From Streptomyces beigongshangae (lineage in GTDB: Bacteria > Actinomycetota > Actinomycetes > Streptomycetales > Streptomycetaceae): DNA of 64,000 nucleotides. The position numbers were made by a program, and so were the translations under genes. The DNA lies in the NCBI RefSeq assembly GCF_019710745.1, contig NZ_JAHKJW010000045.1, positions 3,449-67,448 of the forward strand, given 5' to 3'. Under the pieces are notes generated by a model. That model made no database searches and was not told the origin of the DNA. It worked only from the letters and a program-made list of their open reading frames with translations. Numbering within the stretch: the stretch's first letter is position 1; each line of letters starts with the position of its first letter. Positions 33,852-41,513 of this stretch are shown one piece after another.

Positions 33852-35234
33852 TCACTCGCCCCTCGTCCACGCCAGGAAACGGCTGAAGAGTCCCGATTTG
33901 GACTTCGACGCGGCGTGGGACGACGTCGGCCGGTACGCCGGGTCGGCGGAGTGCTGGGCGGCGGAAGCGGAAGCCGTCCGGGAGTCCCGCGACGGGGCGG
34001 ACCCGTCGGAGGCGTGCAGCGCGCCGCGCGGGGTGAACCGGACCGGGAGGCTCACCAGGGACCGGCTCCACGGCGCCGGAACCCAGGAGAGGTCCTGGAA
34101 GCGGAGGCGCATCTCGACGTCGGGCAGACGGTTGAGCAGCGTCTCGACGGCCGTGACCGCGATCATGAACGCCGGGTCCTTGGCGGGGCACGCGTGCGGT
34201 CCGGCGCCGAAGGCCAGATGGGCCTTGCCGCTGAGCTGCTCGCGGTGCTCGGTCAGCTTCGGGTCGGTGTTGGCCGCGGCGAAGGAGATGACCACCGGGT
34301 CGTTGGCCCGCAGCGCCCGGCCGCCCAGTTCGACGTCGTGGGTCGGGTAGTGGGCCGCGTAGTTGGCGATCGGCGCGTAGTTCCACAGCGTCTGGACGAT
34401 CGCGTCCTCGACCGGCAGCCCGCTCTGCCACTCCTCGCTGAGGTACAGCGCGCTGCTGGTGCCGATGGCCGCCGCCAGCGGCGCGGTGCCGCCGGAGAGC
34501 AGGGTCACGAGCTGGTGCAGCACCTCCTCGTCGGTCAGTCCGGCGGAGTGCTGCATGAGACGTGTCGTCACGTCGTCGCCGGGCCGGCGGTGCTTGAGGG
34601 CGATCAGCTCACCGAGCGCGCTCCCCAGCACCTGGTCGGCGCCGGGGGTGCCCTCGAAGATGCCGCTGATCCCGGCGATGACGCGGTCGCCGATCTCGGG
34701 CGGGCAGCCGAACAGGTCGCTGAAGACGAGCAGCGGGAGCGGCTGGGCGTAGTCGGCCATCAGCTCCGCCTGGCCGCGGACGTCCGAGCTGAACCGGCTG
34801 ATCAGGTAGTCGGCGGACTGCTGGGTCTGCCGGACGAGCTGGAGTTCGTCGATGCTCGCCAGGCTGTCGGTGACCGCCTGGCGCAGCCGGGCGTGGGCCG
34901 CCCCGTCGCTGAAGAGGGCGTTGGGGCGGTAGCCCATCATGGGCAGGGCCGGACTGTCCGCCGGCACCGCGCCCTTGTTCAGCGCGTTCCAGCGGCGGGA
35001 GTCCCGGACGAAGGAGGCGGGGTTCTGCAGGATGTACAGGGCCGCGTCGTAGCTGGTGACCAGCTCGACCTGGACGCCCGGGGCGATGTCGACGGGAGCG
35101 CTGGGGCCCAGTGTGCGCAGATGGGCGTAGTGGCGCTCGGGGTCGGAGCCGAACTCGGGACCGAACAGCTGGACGTTGCCGTGCGCGGGGCAGCCGGGCG
35201 GCGGCGTCCCGTGGGAGTTGAGCTGGTGCTGCAT
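33852..35234 (-). CDS. CYP157-like cytochrome P450 lacking ExxR (CvnE position)
   Basis: The 460-aa protein has a heme-loop-like FGAGPHACPAKDP with Cys349, but the K-helix ExxR is replaced by VQTLW (280-284). Loss of ExxR is known for the conservon P450 CYP157C1, where that segment reads EQSLW. The I-helix reads SGGTAPL. The last 70 residues are a Ser/Ala-rich tail ending in a basic helix (KSGLFSRFLAW), which could bind membrane or partner. It may act as a sensor or signalling protein more than as an oxygenase. It starts 13 nt after cvnD. Confidence 0.85.
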   Translation of the reverse strand: MQHQLNSHGTPPPGCPAHGNVQLFGPEFGSDPERHYAHLRTLGPSAPVDIAPGVQVELVTSYDAALYILQNPASFVRDSRRWNALNKGAVPADSPALPMMGYRPNALFSDGAAHARLRQAVTDSLASIDELQLVRQTQQSADYLISRFSSDVRGQAELMADYAQPLPLLVFSDLFGCPPEIGDRVIAGISGIFEGTPGADQVLGSALGELIALKHRRPGDDVTTRLMQHSAGLTDEEVLHQLVTLLSGGTAPLAAAIGTSSALYLSEEWQSGLPVEDAIVQTLWNYAPIANYAAHYPTHDVELGGRALRANDPVVISFAAANTDPKLTEHREQLSGKAHLAFGAGPHACPAKDPAFMIAVTAVETLLNRLPDVEMRLRFQDLSWVPAPWSRSLVSLPVRFTPRGALHASDGSAPSRDSRTASASAAQHSADPAYRPTSSHAASKSKSGLFSRFLAWTRGE

Positions 35235-35247
35235 ACCGTGGTGGCTC

Positions 35248-35808
35248 CTAGTCGAGTATGGACATGAGGTGCTGCACGAGGGTGATGAGGGACCGCGCGG
35301 AGGACGTCTGGTCGCGCACGTCGCAGTGCACGATCGGGGTGTCCGCGGCGAGGTTCAGCGCCTCGCGTACTTCGTCGAGCGGGTACTCCGTGGTGCCCTC
35401 GAAGTGGTTGACACCGATGGCGTACGTCAGGCCGAAACGCTCGACCAGGTCCAGGACCGCGAAACTCTCGTGCAGCCGTGTGGGGTCGACCAGGACCAGG
35501 GCGCCCAGCGCACCCCGCGACAGTGCCTCCCACATCTCCTTGAAACGTTCCTGCCCGGGCGTTCCGAAGAGGTACAGGACGAGGGTCTCGCTGAGGGTGA
35601 GACGGCCGAAGTCCATGGCCACCGTGGTGGTCGTCTTGTTCGGTGTGCCCGACAGGTCGTCGAAACCCTCGCTGGCCTCGGTGATCTCCTCCTCGGTCTG
35701 CAGCGGCTCGATCTCCGAGATGCTGCTGATCAGGGTGGTCTTCCCGACCCCGAAGTGACCCACTATGAGGATCTTGACCGAATTGGAAACGTCTGGATCC
35801 AGGTACAC
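35248..35808 (-). CDS. cvnD: Conservon small GTPase (CvnD)
   Basis: This 186-aa Ras-like GTPase of the conservon class has a P-loop GHFGVGKTT (about 17-25), a switch-II region LFGTPGQERF (about 79) and the specificity loop around GVNHFEG. Gln next to Gly in the switch supports GTPase activity. It is the GTPase of a membrane-associated heterotetramer with CvnA, CvnB and CvnC. GTG start, preceded by GGAG inside the end of cvnC, three bases after its stop. Confidence 0.92.
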   Translation of the reverse strand: MYLDPDVSNSVKILIVGHFGVGKTTLISSISEIEPLQTEEEITEASEGFDDLSGTPNKTTTTVAMDFGRLTLSETLVLYLFGTPGQERFKEMWEALSRGALGALVLVDPTRLHESFAVLDLVERFGLTYAIGVNHFEGTTEYPLDEVREALNLAADTPIVHCDVRDQTSSARSLITLVQHLMSILD

Positions 35809-35811
35809 GGC

Positions 35812-36198
35812 TTACGCTCCGAATTTGGTTCTGAGGCCGTCCAGCACAGCGCTGAGGAGTTCGCGTTCGACCCGTTCCACGCGGGGGATGGGCTTCCGCA
35901 CGAGGATGAGACCGTCCTCCTCCAGCTGCGCCAGCAGGATCCGCACGATGCCCAGGGGCAGGTGCGTGTGGCCCGAGACCTCCGCCACCGACAGGAAGCC
36001 GTCGGCGATCAGGTCCATGACCTTGCGGGCCTCCGGGGACAGAGCGCGTGCCGCCGCGGCCGACGCGCCGTCGCGCGCGGTCACCAGGGCGGTGTGCTCG
36101 TACTCGTGGTCCGCGGGAAGGTCGCGTCCCTTCGCGATCACGAACAGGGGGACTAAGGGGGAGGTCAGTTCCAGTTCCTCGTCCGGACCGTCAGACAT
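35812..36198 (-). CDS. cvnC: Conservon DUF742 protein (CvnC), with a TTA codon
   Basis: This 128-aa DUF742 protein has the typical C-terminal winged-helix-like segment (SVAEVSGHTHLPLGIVRILLAQLEEDGLI). Codon 15 is TTA (36154-36156 on the plus strand), the only TTA codon I found in the window. In Streptomyces TTA needs the bldA tRNA, so translation of this gene, and by coupling of cvnD, should be delayed to development. It overlaps the end of cvnB by 8 nt. AAGGAAGG precedes the ATG. Confidence 0.9.
   Translation of the reverse strand: MSDGPDEELELTSPLVPLFVIAKGRDLPADHEYEHTALVTARDGASAAAARALSPEARKVMDLIADGFLSVAEVSGHTHLPLGIVRILLAQLEEDGLILVRKPIPRVERVERELLSAVLDGLRTKFGA
36154..36156 (-). other. TTA leucine codon in cvnC (bldA target)
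   Basis: The plus strand reads TAA at this position, which is TTA in frame as codon 15 of cvnC. TTA codons are very rare in Streptomyces and are read only by the developmentally controlled tRNA encoded by bldA. The frame was checked against the start at 36198. Confidence 0.9.
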
Positions 36199-37036
36199 GG
36201 TCGGCCTTCCTTCCCTGCCCTGCCTCGCGCTCCAGGAGCGCGGGGACGACGTCGCACAGACGGCTCGTGAACTCCTCGATGTCGCAGTCGTGTTCGGCGG
36301 CGGCGGCGAGGAACCCGTCGTCACCGGCCGCGATCAGGAAGATCCAGCCGTGCTGGTACTCGATGACGGTCTGCTGCCACTCGGCGTCCTCGGGACCGGC
36401 GAACTGCGCCGCCGCGCGGCTGTAGGCGTGGATGCCGGTCATGGCCGCGGCCATCGTGTCCGCGAGGTCCTTGTCTATCCCCGAGGTCGCCCCGCGCGGC
36501 AGGCCGTCGGAGCCGAGCAGCAGCGCGTGCCGGGCACCCCGCACCTCGGCGACGACCTGGTCCAGCTCCCGGAGCACGAACCCCGAACCGCTCGGCCCCC
36601 GGCGCGGGGCGGGCGCGGTGGGGGCGAGCCGGGAGGGGTCCTCGACGGTGACCCGCGGCGGCGACGTCAGGTTGCCGCCCAGCCGGGCGACGAGCCGGTT
36701 CATACGGAAAGAGAGCTGCTGGAGGTCGACATCGGGCTCCGCGGCGGCGGCCAGGTACGCGCCCTGCCCCGCCCCGATCAGGAAGACCCAGCCGTGGGAG
36801 AACTCGATGACCGTCTGGTTCCACTGCCGTTCCTGCGACGAGCCGGCGAAGTGCGCGGTGGCCCGGCTCAGGGACTGCATCCCCGACATGGCGGCGGAGA
36901 TCGTCTTCACGTCCTTCTTGGTCAGGCCGTCCGTGGCCCCGCGCGGCAGGCCGTCCGCCGACAGCACGACGGCATGCCGGGCCCGGGGGACGTTGTCCAC
37001 GATGTCCCTGACCATCCACGACATGTCTGTGGTCAT
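36191..37036 (-). CDS. cvnB: Conservon Roadblock/LC7 protein (CvnB), fused tandem duplicate
   Basis: The 281-aa product contains two Roadblock/LC7 domains, about residues 5-115 and 165-265. They share SDGLPRGAT, an SRA-F-G helix and an EFSHGWVFLI / EYQHGWIFLI strand, so the fusion is an internal duplication. A normal CvnB is about 135-140 aa with one domain that dimerises. The fusion would make a covalent pseudo-dimer. It is preceded by GAGGACG, and its ATG overlaps the cvnA stop (ATGA). Confidence 0.9.
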   Translation of the reverse strand: MTTDMSWMVRDIVDNVPRARHAVVLSADGLPRGATDGLTKKDVKTISAAMSGMQSLSRATAHFAGSSQERQWNQTVIEFSHGWVFLIGAGQGAYLAAAAEPDVDLQQLSFRMNRLVARLGGNLTSPPRVTVEDPSRLAPTAPAPRRGPSGSGFVLRELDQVVAEVRGARHALLLGSDGLPRGATSGIDKDLADTMAAAMTGIHAYSRAAAQFAGPEDAEWQQTVIEYQHGWIFLIAAGDDGFLAAAAEHDCDIEEFTSRLCDVVPALLEREAGQGRKADHV

Positions 37037-38220
37037 GCGTCCTCGGTCCCTTCGGACGACGGCACCTCGACGGCGCGGCCGGACATGGTGCCGCGTTGGA
37101 TCGCGGCGAGGCCGCCGGCCCCCCGCGGGCCCTTCTTGAACGGCCGCGTCCCCTTGGCGGAGGCGCCCCCGGCGTCGGTGGCACCCGCGGTCGGGGCCTG
37201 GCGCTCCCCGCGCTTCGGCAGGCCGTGCACCGTACGGTCCTCGGGCGCCTCCTCCGCGCTCGGGATGCGCCGGATCCTTCTGACCGGGGTCTCCTGGGCG
37301 GGCGGCGGGGTCTCCTCCATGGTCCACAACTCCTCGGGCAGCAGGACGACGGCCCGGACGCCGCCGTACCGGGAGACTCCGGTGACGTCCACCTTGAAGC
37401 CGTACTGGTGCGCGATCAGACCGACGACGGGGAGACCGAACTTCGGCTGGGCACCGAGCTGCGACAGCCGGGGGACGGTGCCGCCGGACAGCAGCACGGT
37501 GGCCTTCTGCCGGTCCTCGTCGCTCATGCCGACACCGGCGTCGTCGATCACGATGCACAGGTTGCCCTGCACGCGCTGGAACGTCACCTCGATGGGCGCG
37601 TCGTGCTGCGAGAAGCTGGCGGCGTTGTCGAGCAGCTCGGCGACGGCGAGGGCGACGGGCGCGACGGCGGACGCCTTCAGCGCGATCCCGCTCTGCTGCA
37701 TGATCTCGACACGGTTGAAGTTGCGGATCTGGCCCTGTGCGCTGCGTACCACGTCGTAGACGCTGGCCGCCTGGCTGCGGCGGCCCAGGGGCGCGCCGCA
37801 CATGACCGCGATGCCCTGGGCCTTGCGGGCCATCTGCGCGGTGGCGTGGTTGACGTCCAGCAGGTCGGCGAGGACGGCGTGCCCGCCGTACCTGCGCTGG
37901 ATGCCGTCCAGGAGCGTGGTCTGCTCGGCCGCGAGGCTCTGCAGGAAGCGCACGGCACCCTTGAGGACCGCCTTGGTGCTCTCCTCGGCCGTCCGTTCGG
38001 CCTCGCGGAGCGCGCCCTCCTGCTCACCACGGAATCTCTGCAGGTCGGCGAGGACGGTCGAGAACCTGCGCTCGGCATCGGCCAGCTGCCGCGTCAACTC
38101 CTCCTCGGCCTGCCTCTTTCTGGCCCCCAGGGCTCTGTTGCGGACGACGAGTGCCACGACGGCGGCAACGGATATCACCGCTACCGCAGCGAGGCACCAT
38201 ATGAGCACGTCTCGATTCAT
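37033..38220 (-). CDS. cvnA: Conservon sensor histidine kinase-like protein (CvnA)
   Basis: This 395-aa membrane protein has one N-terminal helix (about 6-27), a coiled-coil (about 30-80), a helical dimerisation-like region with VNHATAQMARKA, and a GHKL ATPase domain with the N-box AELLDNAASFS and the G-box DDAGVGM. Typical CvnA proteins have a larger extracellular sensor region, which is missing here. The C-terminal 80 residues are Pro/Arg-rich and disordered. GGAAAGG precedes the ATG. It is the first gene of the conservon. Confidence 0.9.
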   Translation of the reverse strand: MNRDVLIWCLAAVAVISVAAVVALVVRNRALGARKRQAEEELTRQLADAERRFSTVLADLQRFRGEQEGALREAERTAEESTKAVLKGAVRFLQSLAAEQTTLLDGIQRRYGGHAVLADLLDVNHATAQMARKAQGIAVMCGAPLGRRSQAASVYDVVRSAQGQIRNFNRVEIMQQSGIALKASAVAPVALAVAELLDNAASFSQHDAPIEVTFQRVQGNLCIVIDDAGVGMSDEDRQKATVLLSGGTVPRLSQLGAQPKFGLPVVGLIAHQYGFKVDVTGVSRYGGVRAVVLLPEELWTMEETPPPAQETPVRRIRRIPSAEEAPEDRTVHGLPKRGERQAPTAGATDAGGASAKGTRPFKKGPRGAGGLAAIQRGTMSGRAVEVPSSEGTEDA

Positions 38221-38706
38221 AGATACCTTTCCCGGGGCGCGACATGCGAAATCGCAGGGACGCGCCCCGGGAGGATCCGCGGCGTGTCCGCTGGGAACCG
38301 CATGAGCGCTACTACGCAGAGCAGGCTGACCTCGGATCGCCACTCCACTCGATGGATCAAGTAAGTGGATCAAGGTCGCAGACGCTGCGATGCTATCACC
38401 GCAGGCCATCCGGCCGAGGAGGGGTGCTAAGGCCTGAAATGGCGTCAACGCCCAGGGTGTGACCATAAGTTGGCTGCCTTTTCGGTCACCCCGCGGCCGA
38501 TCCCGCGGTCCGCGCACGGCGCTGCCCGCCAGTCTCCGGTGAATCTTCACAACGACACCGGGAAAACCCGCCGGACGTAAGGGAGGGTGCGCGCCGGTGT
38601 TCCCTCCTGGACGGTTCGCATTCACCCGGGGACGGGCCGGGAGGAGTCGTCCCCGCCCCGGTTCGCGACGCCGCGGAGGCGCTCGGTGCGTACGCCGCGG
38701 GCGGGC
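38221..38706. other. Non-coding region upstream of the conservon
   Basis: About 490 bp lie between cvnA and the MerR-type promoter of the aldo/keto reductase gene. The region is lower in GC than its surroundings. TGGATCAAG occurs twice (38353-38361 and 38366-38374, 13-bp period), a possible regulator site for the conservon promoter. I see no convincing gene or RNA structure. Confidence 0.5.
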
Positions 38707-38737
38707 TTGACCTGGAGCGCGCTCCAGATCCGAACAT
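38707..38737 (+). promoter_or_regulatory. MerR-type promoter/operator of the aldo/keto reductase gene
   Basis: A -35 element TTGACC (38707-38712) is followed by a perfect 16-bp palindrome CTGGAGCGCGCTCCAG (38712-38727). A 19-bp spacer would put the -10 at about 38732-38737 (GAACAT). A palindrome in an over-long spacer is the hallmark of MerR-activated promoters. The start site would fall at or next to the ATG at 38745. The matching MerR gene is the next gene downstream. Confidence 0.8.
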
Positions 38738-38744
38738 GGAGGGC

Positions 38745-39704
38745 ATGCCCACCACGCACTCCACCACGCACCCCACCACCTCCCGCATCGTCCTCGGGAC
38801 GATGGACTTCGGCACCCGCGTCGCCCCGGACCGGGCCTTCGCGATCCTCGACTCCTTCGTCGCCGGCGGCGGTGTCTGGCTCGACACCGCGAACTGCTAC
38901 TCCTTCTGGGCCGACCCCAGCGGTGTCGGCGGCGCCAGCGAGCGCCTCATCGGCGCATGGCTCCGGGCCCGTCCGGGCGTACGCGACCTGGTGCGGATCG
39001 CGACGAAGGTCAGGCAGAACCCGCTCGTCCCGCACTCCTGGCCCCAGAGCGCCGAAGGACTCTCCGCGCACGCCGTCCGCACCGGCGTGGAGGAGAGCCT
39101 GGAGCGTCTCGGGACCGACCACGTCGATCTGCTCTGGGCCCACGCCGAGGACCGTGCCGTGCCGCTGGAGGAGACGGTCGGCGCCTTCGGCGAGCTGGTC
39201 GCGAAGGGAACGGCCCTGCGGGTCGGGGCGGCCAACCACGCCGCCTGGCGCGTCGAGCGGGCCCGGTCGCTCGCGCGGGAGCGGGGCATGGAACCGTGGA
39301 CGTTCCTCCAGCTGCGCCACTCGCTCGTCCAGCCGCGCCCGCTCACCCCGGTCGCCGAGGCCGGCCACCGCATGCTCACCGCGGAGGACCTGGACCTCGC
39401 AGGCGCGGAAGGGCTCGCCGTGTGGTCGTACAGCTCGCTGATGTGGGGTTCCTACGTGCGCACGGACAAGCCGCTTCCGCACACCTATGATCACCCCGGA
39501 ACGGCCCGGGTGCTCGCGGTCCTCGACGACGTGGCCGGTGAACTCCGGGCCACGAGGAACCAGGTCGTCCTCGCATGGCTGATGCGGCAGGGCATCGATC
39601 CCATCGTCGGCGCGAGCCGGGTGGAGCAGATCGAGGAGGCGCTCGCCGCACACCGTGTGCGGCTCGACGACGAGCACCTGGCGCGCTTCGCCGAAGCGCG
39701 GTAG
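38745..39704 (+). CDS. Aldo/keto reductase
   Basis: This 319-aa NADPH-dependent oxidoreductase has a TIM barrel with LGTMDFG (strand 1), the catalytic Asp-Tyr region DTANCYS (about 45-51, with Tyr as acid), DHVDLLWAHAED, and the C-terminal cofactor region IVGASRVEQIEEAL. It reduces aldehydes or ketones. Its MerR-type promoter would start transcription almost at the ATG, so a leaderless message is likely. An ATG three codons upstream (38736) is less likely. The downstream MerR gene probably activates it in response to electrophiles. Confidence 0.9.
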   Translation: MPTTHSTTHPTTSRIVLGTMDFGTRVAPDRAFAILDSFVAGGGVWLDTANCYSFWADPSGVGGASERLIGAWLRARPGVRDLVRIATKVRQNPLVPHSWPQSAEGLSAHAVRTGVEESLERLGTDHVDLLWAHAEDRAVPLEETVGAFGELVAKGTALRVGAANHAAWRVERARSLARERGMEPWTFLQLRHSLVQPRPLTPVAEAGHRMLTAEDLDLAGAEGLAVWSYSSLMWGSYVRTDKPLPHTYDHPGTARVLAVLDDVAGELRATRNQVVLAWLMRQGIDPIVGASRVEQIEEALAAHRVRLDDEHLARFAEAR

Positions 39705-39769
39705 TACGGCAGCGCGGCAACCGCAACGGACGCGGCAGCCGCGACAGCACGGTCACCCGAGGAGCCTCC

Positions 39770-40117
39770 ATGACCACCCTCACCCCGGCGGCGGCCGCCG
39801 ACCGGACCGGCGTCTCGCTCGACACGCTGCGCTACTACGAGCGTGAAGGGCTCATCGGCCCGATACGGCGCACCGCCGGCGGGCGCAGGCAGTACACCGA
39901 GGACGACGTCTTCTGGATCGGCCTGGTCACGTGCCTCCGCGAGGCCGGTCTCGGCATCGCGGACCTGCGGGAGTTCGTCGTCATCCTGCGCGGCGAGCAC
40001 TCCCCGCAGGACCGGGTCGCCTTCCTGCGCGAGCGCCGTGCCGCCCTGCGGCAGCGGGCGGCGGCGCTGCACCGGGCCATGGAGGTCCTCGACGAGAAGA
40101 TCGCCTACTACAGCTGA
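39770..40117 (+). CDS. MerR-family regulator of the aldo/keto reductase
   Basis: This 115-aa MerR protein has an N-terminal winged helix (AADRTGVSLDTLRYYEREGLI) and a coiled-coil dimerisation helix (about 75-110), with no large effector domain. Short MerR proteins of the AdhR/NmlR type respond to aldehydes or other electrophiles. It follows the aldo/keto reductase gene by 65 bp after GAGGAG and probably binds the palindrome at 38712-38727. No Cys is visible in the sequence, which argues against thiol-based sensing. Confidence 0.87.
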   Translation: MTTLTPAAAADRTGVSLDTLRYYEREGLIGPIRRTAGGRRQYTEDDVFWIGLVTCLREAGLGIADLREFVVILRGEHSPQDRVAFLRERRAALRQRAAALHRAMEVLDEKIAYYS

Positions 40118-40163
40118 ACGCCGCCGCCCGCCCACATCGCTCACATCATTCGGATCGCTCGGA

Positions 40164-41267
40164 TCACTCGAAGAACTTGATGCTCCAGCCCGTGTTGGTG
40201 TTCGCCCCGGGCACGTTGGACCGTGAGTACGTGGTGTTGCCCCACCACGCGAACGTCCCGGTGTACCAGTAGCGGTTGTCCCACGAGTACGGGGTCCCCT
40301 TCGGGACCGCGTGGAACATCAGGGGGAACCTGGGGCCCGCCGGCGGACTCGTGTTGATGTCGCCGTTCAGCAGGACGAACGTGTGGTGCCCGGGGCCGTT
40401 CACGTACAGCGTCGGGTCCCAGCCGGGCATCATCGTGGTGCGGTTGGAGCCGAACAGGCAGCCGTTCGACTTGTACCAGTCCCATACGTGGGTGGGGTCA
40501 CCGCCGGCCCGCAGGCGCAGGTCGGCGATGCAGTACTGGTCGCTCCAGCTGCCGTTGGCCGAGTACGTGATGTGCAGCTGGCCGTTCGGGTCCTTGATCG
40601 CTTCCGGGCTCTCGTTGATGAACGGGTTGCCGACCACGCGCTCCCAGCTCTCACGCGGCTGCGAGATGACGTACCGTCCGCCGGTGGGAGTCGTCGGGCT
40701 GCTCATACGGGCGATGTAGAGGTTCTGCTCGACGTTGGTGTCGCCCGCCCAGCCCGACCAGACGAACCAGCGCTGCCCCCCGAAGGTGAACAGGGTGCCG
40801 TCGATCGCCCACTTGCCGTCCGGCAGGGCGAGCTGCGTCTCGGCGCTGTAGCCGCTGTCCGGGGCGGCGGAGCTGATCACGTACATGCGGTGGGCCGGTC
40901 CGCGCCCGGCCGTGAAGTAGATGTAGTACCTGCCGTTGTCCATGACGATCTCGGGGGCCCAGACCTCACCGCGGTCGCGGGTGTCCGACCAGACCTTCCG
41001 GGCGGGCGCCGAGGCGAGGGCGTCGGTGGAGGCGGCCTGCCGTACGACGATGCCCCCGTCGGCCGACTGGACGGAGACATAGGTGCTGCCGACCCTCAGC
41101 ACGCTGGGGTCCGCGGCGCGGAGGCCCGTCTGCCCCTGCGGCGCCGCCTCCCGTGCGGGGGGAGCGGCGCTCTGGGCGGTGGCGGGGGACGAGAGTGACA
41201 GGGGGGCGGTCAGCAGGCCGGCCAGCGCCAGGGCGCCGAGGCCGGAGAAGCAGCGGAACAGTCTCAT
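40164..41267 (-). CDS. Secreted GH43-type arabinofuranosidase/xylosidase
   Basis: This 367-aa secreted enzyme has a signal peptide at about residues 1-32. The five-bladed beta-propeller GH43 fold shows ADPSVLRVGSTYV (catalytic base Asp), EVWAPEIVMDNGRYYIYF (blade 2), and INESPEAIK (acid Glu). It would release arabinose or xylose from hemicellulose or pectic arabinan. GGGAGAG precedes the ATG at 41267. No carbohydrate-binding module is attached. A degenerate LacI-type box lies about 150 bp upstream. Confidence 0.86.
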   Translation of the reverse strand: MRLFRCFSGLGALALAGLLTAPLSLSSPATAQSAAPPAREAAPQGQTGLRAADPSVLRVGSTYVSVQSADGGIVVRQAASTDALASAPARKVWSDTRDRGEVWAPEIVMDNGRYYIYFTAGRGPAHRMYVISSAAPDSGYSAETQLALPDGKWAIDGTLFTFGGQRWFVWSGWAGDTNVEQNLYIARMSSPTTPTGGRYVISQPRESWERVVGNPFINESPEAIKDPNGQLHITYSANGSWSDQYCIADLRLRAGGDPTHVWDWYKSNGCLFGSNRTTMMPGWDPTLYVNGPGHHTFVLLNGDINTSPPAGPRFPLMFHAVPKGTPYSWDNRYWYTGTFAWWGNTTYSRSNVPGANTNTGWSIKFFE

Positions 41268-41418
41268 GGGCTCTCCCTGGTACGCCTCCACCCGGGCGGC
41301 GCCCGGCCGGTGGAGGAACGCCGACGCAAGACGGTGCCCGGTCACGATCGCGGAAGGAGGCTGTGGGGGGTGGGGGGATCCTGCTCGTCACGGTCCTCCA
41401 CGATCGCTTTTACATCGA

Positions 41419-41434
41419 TGGAAGAGCGTTCTCA
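41419..41434. promoter_or_regulatory. Degenerate LacI-type box upstream of GH43 gene
   Basis: AGAGCGTTCT within TGGAAGAGCGTTCTCA differs by one base from the AGAGCGCTCT core of the operator at 1537-1550. Both sit ahead of secreted polysaccharide hydrolase genes. Shared control is possible, but the match is short. Confidence 0.4.
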
Positions 41435-41513
41435 CAGGATCCCGACGGCCACGGCCCCTGTCAACGGCCCGTCCGGGCACAGTTCTCCCTGCGGCGACGC
41501 CCCATGAGGGACG

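Noticed and set aside
31732..35234. A biosynthetic gene cluster around the two P450s and the phosphopantetheinyl transferase
   Set aside because: There are no PKS, NRPS, terpene synthase, RiPP or siderophore core genes in the window. The P450s belong to the conservon, and the transferase is about 11 kb away in another unit.
38244..38462. Possible small gene upstream of the conservon
   Set aside because: A 72-codon frame exists but has no good ribosome site, atypical codon use and no recognisable sequence. It lies in the promoter region.
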